The translations under genes and the position numbers were made by a program. Below, one piece after another: positions 8,300 to 16,781 of a stretch of 38,871 bases of DNA. The notes beneath the pieces were generated by a model. The model worked only from the letters and a program-made list of their open reading frames with translations, was not told the DNA's origin and searched no databases. How positions within the stretch are numbered: the stretch's first letter is position 1; each line of letters opens with the position of its first letter. Source of the DNA: an uncultured Eggerthellaceae bacterium (GTDB taxonomy: Bacteria; Actinomycetota; Coriobacteriia; Coriobacteriales; Eggerthellaceae); contig CAIFEG010000019.1 of NCBI GenBank assembly GCA_903789415.1, positions 1-38,871 on the forward strand. Reading direction: 5' to 3'.

Positions 8300-9589
8300 G
8301 TGAAATTTTTAGTTGTGAATTTGGGTTGTAAAGTGAATCGCATTGAATCTGACACCATTTCAGCTGAGCTGTCAGAACATGGATGCGTAGAAGGCGACGA
8401 TGCTGATGTCGTCGTTATTAACACCTGCACGGTAACCGGAGAAGCGGAGAAAAAAGCACGCAAGGCAACGCGGCGGGCGCTTCGTGAAAATCCATCCGCT
8501 CGGGTACTCGTGACGGGATGTGCTGCTTCAATAAACCCAGACGAATTTACCTCGATCGATCCACGTGTGCGTGTGGTTGGAAAAAGTAGCGTGGTTGCCT
8601 CTGCGTTACGTAATGGCTCTCAGGGAACTGACGTGCAGGAACTTGCGACGACACCACGTTCTGCCCGAAACTCATCGACCCTTTCTGAAGAAGAACTTGC
8701 CACGGCCAAGGATCGAAGTGCGCAGGGATATCGAACACGGGTGGGAATCAAAATCCAGGACGGCTGTAATAATGCGTGCACCTTTTGCATTGTTCATGTT
8801 GCGCGTGGAAAAGCGCGCTCGCGCGATGTTGATAGTTGTGTAGATGAGGCGGTGCGCCTGGAGCAAGCGGGCGTGCGCGAGGCAGTGCTTTCGGGAATTG
8901 ACATCGGCAACTATCATTCACAAAAAGACGCTCGCGATATCGATCTTTGTGATCTGCTCCAGCTTATCAGAGAAGCTGCTCCACGGATGCGTCTGCGCAT
9001 TTCAAGTTGCGAGCCAGCAGGAGTAACCGACAAACTGCTGCACTTCATCGCCAGCGAGGACGGAATGGTCTGCCGGCATCTTCACATTCCACTTCAATCA
9101 GGGTCCAGCCGCGTACTTGCCCAGATGAATCGGCCTTACACAGCGCAAGACTATGTTGCTCTTGTTCGTAAGGTGCGCGAAATTGTGCCGAAGATGAGCA
9201 TATCAACCGATATCATCGTGGGATTTCCCGGTGAGACAGATGAAGATTTTGCCCAAACCATGGAAGTCGCCCGAGCGTGCCAATTCTCTAAAATCCATGT
9301 GTTTCGCTACAGTAAGCGAAAAGGAACGCCGGCAGCGGTGCGTACCGACCAAATTCCTGATAAGGTGAAAGCTCAGCGTGCGCACGATTTAAGCAAGCTC
9401 GGATGGATTTTGCGCCTAGAAGATGCGCAGGCGCGTATCGGTGATTCCGAGCGTGTTGTTGCACTTGAAAATGGCATTGGCATGAGCGAGTCGTATCATG
9501 ATGTACATGTAGGAAACGATATTTTGCCTGGTAAAATGAAAACCTATACGTTTACGGGTGTAGCGAAGGATGGTATTTTTACGGTATGA
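8300..9589 (+). CDS. mtaB: tRNA (N6-threonylcarbamoyladenosine37-C2) methylthiotransferase MtaB
   Basis: A 429-residue radical-SAM methylthiotransferase that turns t6A37 of tRNA into ms2t6A37. The N-terminal UPF0004 domain carries its three cluster cysteines (LGCKVN, NTCTVT, TGCAA). The radical-SAM cluster is GCNNACTFC, followed by LSGIDIGNY and later a C-terminal TRAM-like segment. I choose GTG at 8300 because AAGG (8290-8293) stands six bases before it; the TTG at 8294 would touch the ribosome-binding site. The stop overlaps phoH by ATGA. Confidence 0.94.
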   Translation: MKFLVVNLGCKVNRIESDTISAELSEHGCVEGDDADVVVINTCTVTGEAEKKARKATRRALRENPSARVLVTGCAASINPDEFTSIDPRVRVVGKSSVVASALRNGSQGTDVQELATTPRSARNSSTLSEEELATAKDRSAQGYRTRVGIKIQDGCNNACTFCIVHVARGKARSRDVDSCVDEAVRLEQAGVREAVLSGIDIGNYHSQKDARDIDLCDLLQLIREAAPRMRLRISSCEPAGVTDKLLHFIASEDGMVCRHLHIPLQSGSSRVLAQMNRPYTAQDYVALVRKVREIVPKMSISTDIIVGFPGETDEDFAQTMEVARACQFSKIHVFRYSKRKGTPAAVRTDQIPDKVKAQRAHDLSKLGWILRLEDAQARIGDSERVVALENGIGMSESYHDVHVGNDILPGKMKTYTFTGVAKDGIFTV

Positions 9590-10719
9590 GCGATAACCAA
9601 GAAGTTATTCTTACCTTGCCTGAAGCAATCGACATGGCGAGTGTTGTGGGAGAGCAAGATGAAAATTTGCGTCTCATCGAAGGTGCATTCAATGCGCGTA
9701 TTACGGTGCGCGGAAATCAAGTTCGTCTCTATGGCAATCCCACCGATGTAACCACGCTTTGTACGCTTTTCAGCGATATTTTTGAACGACTTCGCCATGA
9801 GCCATCGCTCGATCTTCGTGAAATTCGTCGCATGATTGATGTTGTGCATACGGGTGCGTTTGCCCCTTCGGAACTCCATGATGATATCGTGCTTTCCTAT
9901 CATGGAAAAACCATTCGTCCCAAGACCACGGGGCAAAAGCGATATGTGGATTCCATCCGAAATAACACCATAACGTTTGGAATAGGACCTGCTGGAACAG
10001 GTAAAACATATCTTGCAATGGCCATGGCGGTCTCGGCGCTGAAGCATAAAGATGTCAGCCGAATTGTCCTTACACGTCCCGTTGTCGAGGCGGGGGAGAA
10101 TTTAGGCTATCTGCCGGGCACGCTTTCAGAAAAGGTAGATCCGTATATCCGGCCCCTCTACGATGCGTTGTTTGATATGACAGATCCCGAAGAGGCCAAC
10201 GGCATGTTGCAGACGGGCGTTATCGAAATCGCACCGCTCGCCTTTATGCGCGGCCGCACCCTAAACGACAGCTTTATCGTGCTCGACGAAGCGCAAAATA
10301 CCACATCAGAACAAATGAAAATGTTTTTGACACGTCTGGGTTTTGGCTCGAAGATGGTGGTGAACGGAGATACAACCCAAATCGATCTCACGCGCGGCTC
10401 TTCGGGATTAGTGCAGGTGCAGCATATTCTGCAACATGTTGAAGGAATCAACTTTGTGAAATTTAACGGAAGCGATGTCGTTCGCCATTCGCTTGTTGCG
10501 GCTATCGTGAATGCATATGACGTCTACGATAAAAGGCATACTGCCTCATCAAAGGGTGTTCATATGGCGGTACAACCAAATACCAATGAAGCGGATGCGG
10601 ACGAGGACGAAAGCGTTCAACAGTCTACTCGTTCGCGTTCTGAAAACACCTCTTCGCTGAAAAAGGCACCTTCTCAGTCAACCATACATGAGGAAGCGGG
10701 GCACCGGTCGTGGAAGTAA
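9586..10719 (+). CDS. phoH: PhoH-like ATPase
   Basis: A 377-residue PhoH-family ATPase of the P-loop class, linked by its constant neighbourhood with ybeY and era to RNA metabolism and ribosome quality. Walker A is GPAGTGKTYLA and Walker B is FIVLDEAQNTT. The KH-like N-terminal region precedes them. The last ~60 residues form a low-complexity, Ser/Asp/Glu-rich tail (NEADADEDESVQQS and onward), which is probably disordered and not part of the fold. The start overlaps the mtaB stop, and its end overlaps ybeY by ten bases, so translation is coupled throughout. Confidence 0.93.
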   Translation: MSDNQEVILTLPEAIDMASVVGEQDENLRLIEGAFNARITVRGNQVRLYGNPTDVTTLCTLFSDIFERLRHEPSLDLREIRRMIDVVHTGAFAPSELHDDIVLSYHGKTIRPKTTGQKRYVDSIRNNTITFGIGPAGTGKTYLAMAMAVSALKHKDVSRIVLTRPVVEAGENLGYLPGTLSEKVDPYIRPLYDALFDMTDPEEANGMLQTGVIEIAPLAFMRGRTLNDSFIVLDEAQNTTSEQMKMFLTRLGFGSKMVVNGDTTQIDLTRGSSGLVQVQHILQHVEGINFVKFNGSDVVRHSLVAAIVNAYDVYDKRHTASSKGVHMAVQPNTNEADADEDESVQQSTRSRSENTSSLKKAPSQSTIHEEAGHRSWK

Positions 10720-11168
10720 CTATCAATTATGATTACGACAAAGAAGATCTGGCTGATCTTCCGCTTGTTGATCTGGCAAAATTTGTGATGGCAAAAGAGA
10801 AGTGCCCAGAAAATACGCAGGTGTCTATTTCGTTTGTGGACAACAAAGAGATTCAGCGGTTAAACGAAACATACCGTAAGCATCAGGGTCCTACCGACGT
10901 GCTGAGTTTCGAGTGTGACAACGTTGATGATGGTTTTGATGGTGAAAAACCCGAAGGCATGCCCTACGAACTGGGTGATATTGTGATTGCGCCCGATGTT
11001 GCCCGAGGCCAGATGGCAGATTACGGCACCACATTTGAAGAAGAGATTGAAACACTTATCACACATGGACTTTTACATCTGTGTGGTTATGATCATATTG
11101 ATCCTGAAGATGCAAAAGTTATGCTTCCTCATCAAGAACAACTTCTTAAAGAGTGGTGGGAAAAATGA
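10710..11168 (+). CDS. ybeY: endoribonuclease / rRNA maturation factor YbeY
   Basis: A 152-residue zinc metallo-endoribonuclease involved in 16S rRNA 3'-end maturation and ribosome quality control. The metal-binding motif HGLLHLCGYDH is intact near residue 115, and the usual PTDVLSFE motif precedes it. It starts with GTG at 10710, inside the phoH reading frame, with an AGCGGGG ribosome-binding site just upstream. The stop overlaps the dgkA start. Confidence 0.95.
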   Translation: MEVTINYDYDKEDLADLPLVDLAKFVMAKEKCPENTQVSISFVDNKEIQRLNETYRKHQGPTDVLSFECDNVDDGFDGEKPEGMPYELGDIVIAPDVARGQMADYGTTFEEEIETLITHGLLHLCGYDHIDPEDAKVMLPHQEQLLKEWWEK

Positions 11169-11551
11169 AACCTGGGTCTGGCGGACCAACGCCATTTCAT
11201 AAGTCATTTGTATATGCATGGCGTGGGATCAGGCATACCTTTGCGCTTGGACGGAACATTCGCGTTCAAACGGTCTTTGGCATTATCGCGATTCTTTTAG
11301 GGTTTATATTCCATATTTCTGAAGGTGAATGGCTGGCTATTCTCGTTTGCATCGGTATGGTGTGCGGCGGCGAATGCCTGAATACCGCAATCGAAGAAAC
11401 GGTCGATCTCGACTGCGACCACATGGATCCAAAAGCAGGAGCGGCAAAGGATATGGCGGCAGGTGGAGTGCTCGTTGCATCTACCGCTTCGCTGATTATC
11501 GGTCTCATTATCTTTGTGCCGAAAATACTTGTTCTGTTTGGGCTTTCCTAA
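11165..11551 (+). CDS. dgkA: undecaprenol/diacylglycerol kinase family protein (DgkA)
   Basis: A 128-residue integral membrane lipid kinase. Three hydrophobic spans are visible (~35-52, 57-75 and 97-125), with the DgkA signature ECLNTAIEETVD between them. In Gram-positive bacteria this family phosphorylates undecaprenol, recycling the cell-wall lipid carrier. The ATG at 11165 overlaps the ybeY stop (ATGA) and has GGTGGG upstream; a GTG at 11153 is less likely. era follows after 42 nt. Confidence 0.92.
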   Translation: MKPGSGGPTPFHKSFVYAWRGIRHTFALGRNIRVQTVFGIIAILLGFIFHISEGEWLAILVCIGMVCGGECLNTAIEETVDLDCDHMDPKAGAAKDMAAGGVLVASTASLIIGLIIFVPKILVLFGLS

Positions 11552-11593
11552 AGGTATGTTTTCAATCGTATTAAATCGAAACCGTAGGTGGTT

Positions 11594-12514
11594 ATGGCTG
11601 ATAAGACGGAAAATGCAGAGAAGTTTCACTCGGGGTTTGTCACGCTGCTCGGTCGCCCCAATGCCGGTAAGTCAACGCTTGCAAATGCGGTGGTAGGCGA
11701 AAAAGTCGCCATCACTTCACCGACTGCACAAACAACGCGACATCGTCTCAACGCCATTCTCACCCGTGATAATTTCCAAATGGTGCTCGTTGATACGCCT
11801 GGTGTGCATAAACCGCATGATGTTTTAGGCGAAGAACTCAATGAATCGGCGATTCAGGCGCTCGAAGGCATCGATGTAGTGGCGTTTTTACTTGACGCAA
11901 GTGCTCCGGTGGGCAAGGGTGATCAGTGGGTTGCGCGCCAGGTTGCCGAGGTGCCTGCGAAAAAGATTCTCGTACTTACTAAGATTGACCTTGTCGACGA
12001 TAAAACAATCGCGCGTCAAATCGAAGCGGCAAAACAGTTGGGAACATGGGATAGCATTGTGTGCGTTTCTTCGAAAACGGGTGCCCACGTTGAAGACTTC
12101 ATTAAAACTGTGGCGTCAATGCTTCCCGAAGGACCGAAATGGTTCCCTGACGATATCACCACCGACCAGCCTCTATCGGTCGTGATTGCCGAGTTCATCC
12201 GTGAAAAAATGCTGTATGAATACCACGATGAAGTCCCGCATTCAATTGGAGTCATCGTTGACGATATGGACTACGATGAACGCAAAGATCTAGAGCGCAT
12301 CTATGCCACGATCTATGTGGAGCACGATTCACAAAAAGGTATTGTCATCGGGCGAGGTGGTGCAGCGCTCAAACAGGTTGGCATCGCTGCACGCAAGGAT
12401 CTCGAAAAACTTTTAGGATGCAAGGTCTTCTTGGATTTACATGTAAAAGTTCGCAAAAATTGGCGGCGCGATCTCAACCAAATCCGTCGTTTTGGATATG
12501 GCCAAGGCGAATAA
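11594..12514 (+). CDS. era: GTPase Era, 16S rRNA maturation factor
   Basis: A 306-residue GTPase that binds the 3' end of 16S rRNA and helps 30S assembly. The G1 loop is GRPNAGKST, G3 is DTPGVHKP and G4 is TKIDLVDD. The C-terminal KH domain includes IVIGRGGAALKQVG. The start is ATG at 11594; a GTG at 11588 would add two residues. The ribosome-binding AGGTGG is very close (2 bases), so the true start is slightly uncertain. The TAA stop overlaps the recO start (TAATG). Confidence 0.96.
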   Translation: MADKTENAEKFHSGFVTLLGRPNAGKSTLANAVVGEKVAITSPTAQTTRHRLNAILTRDNFQMVLVDTPGVHKPHDVLGEELNESAIQALEGIDVVAFLLDASAPVGKGDQWVARQVAEVPAKKILVLTKIDLVDDKTIARQIEAAKQLGTWDSIVCVSSKTGAHVEDFIKTVASMLPEGPKWFPDDITTDQPLSVVIAEFIREKMLYEYHDEVPHSIGVIVDDMDYDERKDLERIYATIYVEHDSQKGIVIGRGGAALKQVGIAARKDLEKLLGCKVFLDLHVKVRKNWRRDLNQIRRFGYGQGE

Positions 12515-13332
12515 TGGCACGCGGAACGTATAGATGCCGCGCTCTTGTCGTACGTAAAACCAAATTAGGCGAAAGCGATGTCATCGTGACGATGCTCAAG
12601 GAGGATGGCTCCCTGATTCGTGCGGTCGCTCACGGTGCGCGGAAGCCGAAAAACCCATTCTCCACCAGGCTTCATCTCTATTCTGTTTGAGATTTGCTTG
12701 TGCCACGGGTGCGCAATCTGGATATTGTGAGCGAGGCGCGCCTGATATATGCCTTCGACGGTATCAAAAAAGACGTTATGCGGGTAGCGGCACTTGAGCC
12801 AATCCTTGAGGCAGTCAGCAAGACTGCGCAAGAAGACCTTTCGGTACCGCGTCTTTTCGATATGACGGTATCGGCTTTACGCCATGCAGATAGTGCCGAT
12901 GCCGAAAAATCTCCCTTGCTCTGTGCTGCGTATCTATTGAAGCTTTTTGCCGTCATGGGGGTGCGGCCCAGCTTTCACACGTGTGTGACGTGCGGTAGAG
13001 AAATTCCCCTTGGTTCTGTACATCATGTCCCTGCACATGGGGAAGTATCAGCTGGCGCAGGAACGGCAGAGGAAACCCGGAGGTTTTCATTTAGCGGGGG
13101 CGGTGTCGTATGTGATCAGTGCATGCTGAGCGAGCCTACCACGGCGATATCTGCGCAAACGCTCGTATGGTCGGATGCACTTCTGCATATGACATTTGAT
13201 CAGGTGGTCGAATGTAACTGCGACTTGAATCGTACGTTTGACATTCTGAAGTTCTGTCAAACATGGCTTCAGACGAATCTTGCGATTCGATCGAAATCAC
13301 TCGATTTCTTGTTTAAATCGGGCTTGTTCTAA
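12514..13332 (+). pseudogene. recO: recO, DNA repair protein, interrupted by an in-frame TGA
   Basis: RecO anneals single strands and loads RecA with RecR in gap repair. The reading frame starts at ATG 12514, overlapping the era stop, and runs for 58 codons (MARGTYRCRALVV, VTMLKEDGSLIRAVAHGARK) to TGA at 12688-12690. The same frame then continues with DLLVPRVRNLDIVSEA and a RecO-like zinc region (CVTC then CDQC) to the stop at 13332, so only one codon breaks it. By family alignment the TGA falls in the N-terminal OB-fold. Other genes here end in TGA, so recoding is unlikely. It is either a real nonsense mutation or a base-call error; a short product restarting at TTG 12694 would lack the OB-fold. 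Confidence 0.8.
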
Positions 13333-13421
13333 GCTGGCTTGCTCTCGATCAGTCTGGCCCAAGCTAGCTTTCTTTTTTGATTAGCTTGCTTGAAACTAGC
13401 CCGTTCTCAGCTAGCTTTTTT
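13331..13421. repeat. AGCTNGCTT-rich spacer with possible terminators
   Basis: Between convergent recO and the TSCPD gene the motif AGCT(A/G/T)GCTT recurs at about 13332, 13362, 13383 and 13409. CTAGC (13396-13400) can pair with GCTAG (13410-13414) before CTTTTTT, and AAGCTA (13361-13366) with TAGCTT (13382-13387). These could act as weak terminators on either strand. Confidence 0.5.
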
Positions 13422-13677
13422 CCTTTTGGCTTTCGAGCGCCTGACGAAGGGCGATAGAAAGCTGATCCGCACAGCTTGTGGGGCGCGGCCCGCAGGTGTT
13501 TCCGGCTAATATATCGGCAATTTCATTTGCATTTTTTCCTTTTACCAATTTACCGATTGCTTTGAGGTTTCCGTTGCATCCGCCTTCAAATTGCACGCCG
13601 GTGATCGTGTCCCCATCTAAGCTAAAATTAATATATCGGCTGCATGTTCCATGAGTCTTATACCGATAATCAGTCAT
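13411..13677 (-). CDS. TSCPD-domain protein (TIGR03905-like), function unknown
   Basis: An 88-residue protein made of a single TSCPD-type domain. It begins MTDYRYKTHGTCSRYINF and carries the signature CGPRPTSCADQL near its C-terminus, plus GGCNGN in the middle. Related domains occur at the C-terminus of vitamin B12-dependent ribonucleotide reductases and as stand-alone proteins of unknown role. Three or four conserved cysteines suggest metal binding, which is an inference. GGGAG lies six to seven bases before the start. It is convergent with recO and stands apart from other genes on its strand. Confidence 0.85.
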   Translation of the reverse strand: MTDYRYKTHGTCSRYINFSLDGDTITGVQFEGGCNGNLKAIGKLVKGKNANEIADILAGNTCGPRPTSCADQLSIALRQALESQKEKS

Positions 13678-13847
13678 TTGTATCTCCCGTTTACTGTGTG
13701 ATTTTCCAAAAGCATAAACGTTTTATCGCCAGCTATTCAGAAGTGTTTTCCCTGCGTGATAAAACTCCAAAAATCGTGCGCATTTCGCTGTGTACATCTT
13801 TTTATTTCGCGTAAACTTTGTTATCTCGCAGGAACTTTGCGGGGGAT

Positions 13848-13907
13848 TTCGCTCGAAGCTTACTTAAGGTTCACTCGGAGCCTACGGGGATTTCACTTGA
13901 CGCGAGC
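13848..13907 (+). repeat. three 22-nt-period imperfect repeats upstream of the cyd promoter
   Basis: TTCGCTCGAAGCTTAC (13848-13863) recurs as TTCACTCGGAGCCTAC (13870-13885, 13 of 16 identical) and, more weakly, at 13892-13907. Each start is 22 bases from the next, about two helical turns. The set ends 41 bases before the -35 box, a plausible place for activator or repressor sites. Confidence 0.6.
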
Positions 13908-13948
13908 CGAATTTTTACCATCATCGATGAAATAGGTTCAATTCTTTA

Positions 13949-13977
13949 TTGACCTTTAAGGATATAAAAGCTACAGT
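13949..13977 (+). promoter_or_regulatory. cydAB promoter
   Basis: TTGACC (13949-13954), 17 bases, then TACAGT (13972-13977). It is about 56 bases before the cydA start, correctly oriented, and the only good match in the region. Confidence 0.6.
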
Positions 13978-14033
13978 CTTAGTATCATTTGCAGAGGGAC
14001 AAATGAAGTCGATATATGGAAGGGGAGGTTACA

Positions 14034-15482
14034 GTGGACGCAGTTCTCTTATCGCGATTACAGTTTGCATTGACTGTTTCATATCACTTTTTATTTGTGC
14101 CGCTTTCTGTTGGACTCGGTCTTATCGTCGCACTTACGCAGACGCATGCATATAAAACAGGCAATGCAAAAGACGAAGCAACGGCCCATTTCTGGGTTAA
14201 AGTGTTCACTACCACGTTTGTTGTTGGTGTAGCAACAGGCATTACCATGGAATTCAGCTTCGGAACAAACTGGGCTGATTACTCAAGATTTGTGGGAGAC
14301 ATTTTTGGTGCGCCACTTGCTGCAGAAGCATTACTTGCATTCTTCTTGGAATCTTCGTTCTTAGGTGTTTTGCTTTTCGGCAGAAAGAAAGTTTCCAAAA
14401 AGTTTTACACCGTTTCGGCATGGCTTGTGTGGGCAGGCTCAATGCTTTCAGCTCTGTGGATTCTCATCGCAAACAGCTGGATGCAAACACCTGCAGGATT
14501 TGAAGTTGAGCAGACGGCAACAGGTGCAAAGGCAGTACTGACAAACTTTGCCCAGGCGGCGCTCAACCCTTCAACCATTCCACATTACCTGCACACCGTT
14601 GATGCGCTTTTGATCTTAGGTGCGTTTGTTACTATTGCGGTTGGTGCATACCACTTGCTGCACGGAGACAAGCAATTCGGCAGATCAACGCTTCGCACGG
14701 GTACGGTTGTCGCCATCGTTACCATTATTTTGATGGTTCCTTTTGCGCACATTCAGGCAGTTGAGGTTGGTAGTGAAAACCCCGAAAAGCTTGCTGCTAT
14801 GGAGGCACAATACGAAGATGGCCCGGTGGGCATGTCTATCGTCGGAAGTGTCGATGAACAAAATCAGCAGCTCAATGCCCTTGAGGTCCCGATTCCGGGT
14901 ATTACGAGTTGGCTTGCAACCGGTGATTCCAGCACATCATTCCAGGGCTTAAATAGCTTTGGTGAAGACGATACGCCACCGGTCACGATGACCTATCAGA
15001 GTTACCACTTAATGGTCCTTGCGTTTGGCGGCATTGTCCTCTGGCTGATTTTTGCCTTGGTACAGCTGTCTCGCCTGAAGAAAGGACGCGAGCCTCAGCG
15101 AGGAATTCTCAAGGCATTAATGTGGGCGCCACTTCTTCCTTATGTGGCAATCTTCTCAGGTTGGGTTGTTGCTGAAGTTGGAAGACAACCATGGATCGTG
15201 TATCATCAGCTCCGCACCGCAGATGCAATTTCGCAATCGGTAGGGGTGCCAGAGCTTCTGATTACCATTGTGCTGTTTATTGTCATTTATGCGCTCATCG
15301 CAGTGATCTTCTTGAAGATCCTGATCCCGATGCTCAAAAAGGGTCCCGTCGTAGAAGAAGCTACGGCAGGCGATGTAAAAGCTGTAACGGGCAAAGCAGC
15401 CAAAGCTCATACTGATGCAAAGACTACGGGCGTAAAGGCCTCAGTTGCTCGGAAAGCTACTTCAAGTGGGGAGGAGGAGTAA
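14034..15482 (+). CDS. cydA: cytochrome bd ubiquinol oxidase subunit I
   Basis: A 482-residue membrane subunit of the bd-type quinol oxidase that reduces O2 to water with high affinity and without proton pumping. The N-terminus LLSRLQFALTVSYHFLF carries the heme-ligand histidine at residue 18, and GRQPWIVYHQLRT is the conserved quinol/heme region. About nine hydrophobic spans are visible. The C-terminal ~40 residues are Lys/Ala/Thr-rich and cytoplasmic. GTG at 14034 is chosen because AGGGGAGG (14021-14028) lies five bases before it; an ATG at 14016 precedes that site. cydB follows two bases after the stop. cydDC transporters are not in the window. Confidence 0.96.
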   Translation: MDAVLLSRLQFALTVSYHFLFVPLSVGLGLIVALTQTHAYKTGNAKDEATAHFWVKVFTTTFVVGVATGITMEFSFGTNWADYSRFVGDIFGAPLAAEALLAFFLESSFLGVLLFGRKKVSKKFYTVSAWLVWAGSMLSALWILIANSWMQTPAGFEVEQTATGAKAVLTNFAQAALNPSTIPHYLHTVDALLILGAFVTIAVGAYHLLHGDKQFGRSTLRTGTVVAIVTIILMVPFAHIQAVEVGSENPEKLAAMEAQYEDGPVGMSIVGSVDEQNQQLNALEVPIPGITSWLATGDSSTSFQGLNSFGEDDTPPVTMTYQSYHLMVLAFGGIVLWLIFALVQLSRLKKGREPQRGILKALMWAPLLPYVAIFSGWVVAEVGRQPWIVYHQLRTADAISQSVGVPELLITIVLFIVIYALIAVIFLKILIPMLKKGPVVEEATAGDVKAVTGKAAKAHTDAKTTGVKASVARKATSSGEEE

Positions 15483-15484
15483 TC

Positions 15485-16504
15485 ATGACATTTCTTCAGC
15501 TTTTATGGTTTATCTTGATTTGCGTCGTGATAACCGTCTACTTCGTACTTGATGGCTTCGACTTAGGTGTTGGCGTGATGTATCCGTTCCTCGGCAAGAC
15601 CGAAGAAGACAAAGCGGTGCTGCGTCGTTCAATCGGTCCTGTTTGGGACGCAAACGAAGTTTGGCTGTTGACCGCAGGTGGTGCGTTGTTCGCTGCATTC
15701 CCCCCTGCCTATGCAACAACATTCTCAGGTTTCTATCTGGCAATTATGCTGGTCTTGTTCGGCTTAATTGTGCGTGCGGTCGCGGTCGAATTTAGAGGAA
15801 AAGCACCTCAATATGCAAAGCTCCTCGATGCGCTATTTGTTGTGGGATCTTTCTTGCCGGCGCTTCTCTTCGGCGTTGCCGTAGGAAATGTGCTTGTTGG
15901 TATTCCTATGAATGCCAATGGGGATTACACCGGAACATTCTTCCAGCTGCTTGGACTTTTCCCTTTGGTTTGTGGTTTGCTCGGTCTTGCGCAGTTTATT
16001 CTGCAAGGATGCTCATGGGCTGCGGTAAAGACCACGGGTGCGCTTCATGAGCGCGCGGAAAAAATGCGTAAGAATGCGCAGATTGCCGTTCTTGTTCTGT
16101 TTGTTGTAGCTTCCATCTTGTTCCTGGGATTTGAAAACGTACCGATGTCCTCTGACACGAGCGCGCTTCGCATCCTGTTCGCTGCGGTTGTTGTGCTTGG
16201 AGTTCTGCTTGGTTTTGTATTTGATGGACGCAAAGAGCGGGGAGACCTCTCAACGTTTATCTCTTCGAGTGTGATCTGCTTGGGACTTACCGGACTTACC
16301 TTTGCAAGCTTGTTCCCGAATATCGTCAACGGCAAACCGTTTTCAAGCTCACTCACGATCGTTGGTTCTGCAGCAAGCGAAAATGCGCTGTTTGCTATGA
16401 CGGTTATTACGCTTATTGGCCTTACCTTGACCATCATCTATCAGGTCATTATCTACCGTACTTTTGCGGGAAAGATTACGCCTAAAGAAGCCCAGGAATA
16501 CTAG
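15485..16504 (+). CDS. cydB: cytochrome bd ubiquinol oxidase subunit II
   Basis: A 339-residue partner of CydA with about eight hydrophobic spans. The family motifs FVLDGFDLGVG and GPVWDANEVWLLTAGG are intact. A GGAGGAG ribosome-binding site lies at the end of cydA, and the genes are two bases apart, so they form one operon closed by the terminator at 16588. The oxidase probably scavenges O2, protecting oxygen-sensitive enzymes such as the PFOR encoded downstream; that role is inferred. Confidence 0.96.
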   Translation: MTFLQLLWFILICVVITVYFVLDGFDLGVGVMYPFLGKTEEDKAVLRRSIGPVWDANEVWLLTAGGALFAAFPPAYATTFSGFYLAIMLVLFGLIVRAVAVEFRGKAPQYAKLLDALFVVGSFLPALLFGVAVGNVLVGIPMNANGDYTGTFFQLLGLFPLVCGLLGLAQFILQGCSWAAVKTTGALHERAEKMRKNAQIAVLVLFVVASILFLGFENVPMSSDTSALRILFAAVVVLGVLLGFVFDGRKERGDLSTFISSSVICLGLTGLTFASLFPNIVNGKPFSSSLTIVGSAASENALFAMTVITLIGLTLTIIYQVIIYRTFAGKITPKEAQEY

Positions 16505-16587
16505 GGCATTGCATGACGTTCATGTAGGTAACGCGTGAATAGGCAAGCCGTTCACACAGATATGTGCAATGAAAAATGTGCTATGAG

Positions 16588-16636
16588 AAGAAAGAGACGC
16601 TTTGAATGTGTTTGAAGTGTCTCTTTCTTTGATTGG
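16588..16636 (+). terminator. intrinsic terminator of cydAB
   Basis: A 15-bp stem (16588-16602 with 16615-16629, one G-U pair) closes a 12-base loop; the 3' arm runs into TTTCTTTGATT. It is one of the strongest hairpins in the window. Confidence 0.85.
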
Positions 16637-16638
16637 GA

Positions 16639-16667
16639 TTGCGTAATTGTGCGTGACTGCATAAAAT
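16639..16667 (+). promoter_or_regulatory. rpsO promoter
   Basis: TTGCGT (16639-16644), 17 bases, then TAAAAT (16662-16667). It starts right after the cydAB terminator and about 115 bases before rpsO, leaving a long structured leader. Confidence 0.65.
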
Positions 16668-16673
16668 AAACAA

Positions 16674-16781
16674 GCTGTTTTATTCAGCATACTTCCGACT
16701 TGGTGTTAACGCACCACTTGCATTACACCCAGCGGAAAGCGAATGACGTGGTCGAATGACCAAAATGAAAGGTGGCTTTTT
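16674..16781 (+). promoter_or_regulatory. structured rpsO leader, candidate S15 autoregulatory RNA
   Basis: TGGTG (16701-16705) pairs with CACCA (16712-16716), and TGGTC (16749-16753) pairs with GACCA (16758-16762) around a GAAT loop, just before the ribosome-binding site AAAGGTGG. S15 represses its own mRNA in several bacterial groups by binding leader structures that differ between phyla. Binding here is an inference. Confidence 0.4.

Larger units (their letters stand above)
13678..14033. other. 356-nt regulatory region between TSCPD gene and cydA
   Basis: No gene is seen. An 8-bp inverted repeat, GTTTTATC (13720-13727) and GATAAAAC (13758-13765), lies near the minus-strand gene. Three imperfect 22-nt-period repeats (13848-13907) and a sigma-70-type promoter (13949-13977) lie before cydA. 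Confidence 0.7.

Noticed and set aside
12688-12690. TGA in recO read as a recoded sense codon (Trp, Gly or selenocysteine)
   Set aside because: TGA is used as a normal stop in lepA, ybeY, hrcA, mtaB and others here, and no selenocysteine insertion hairpin was recognised after it.
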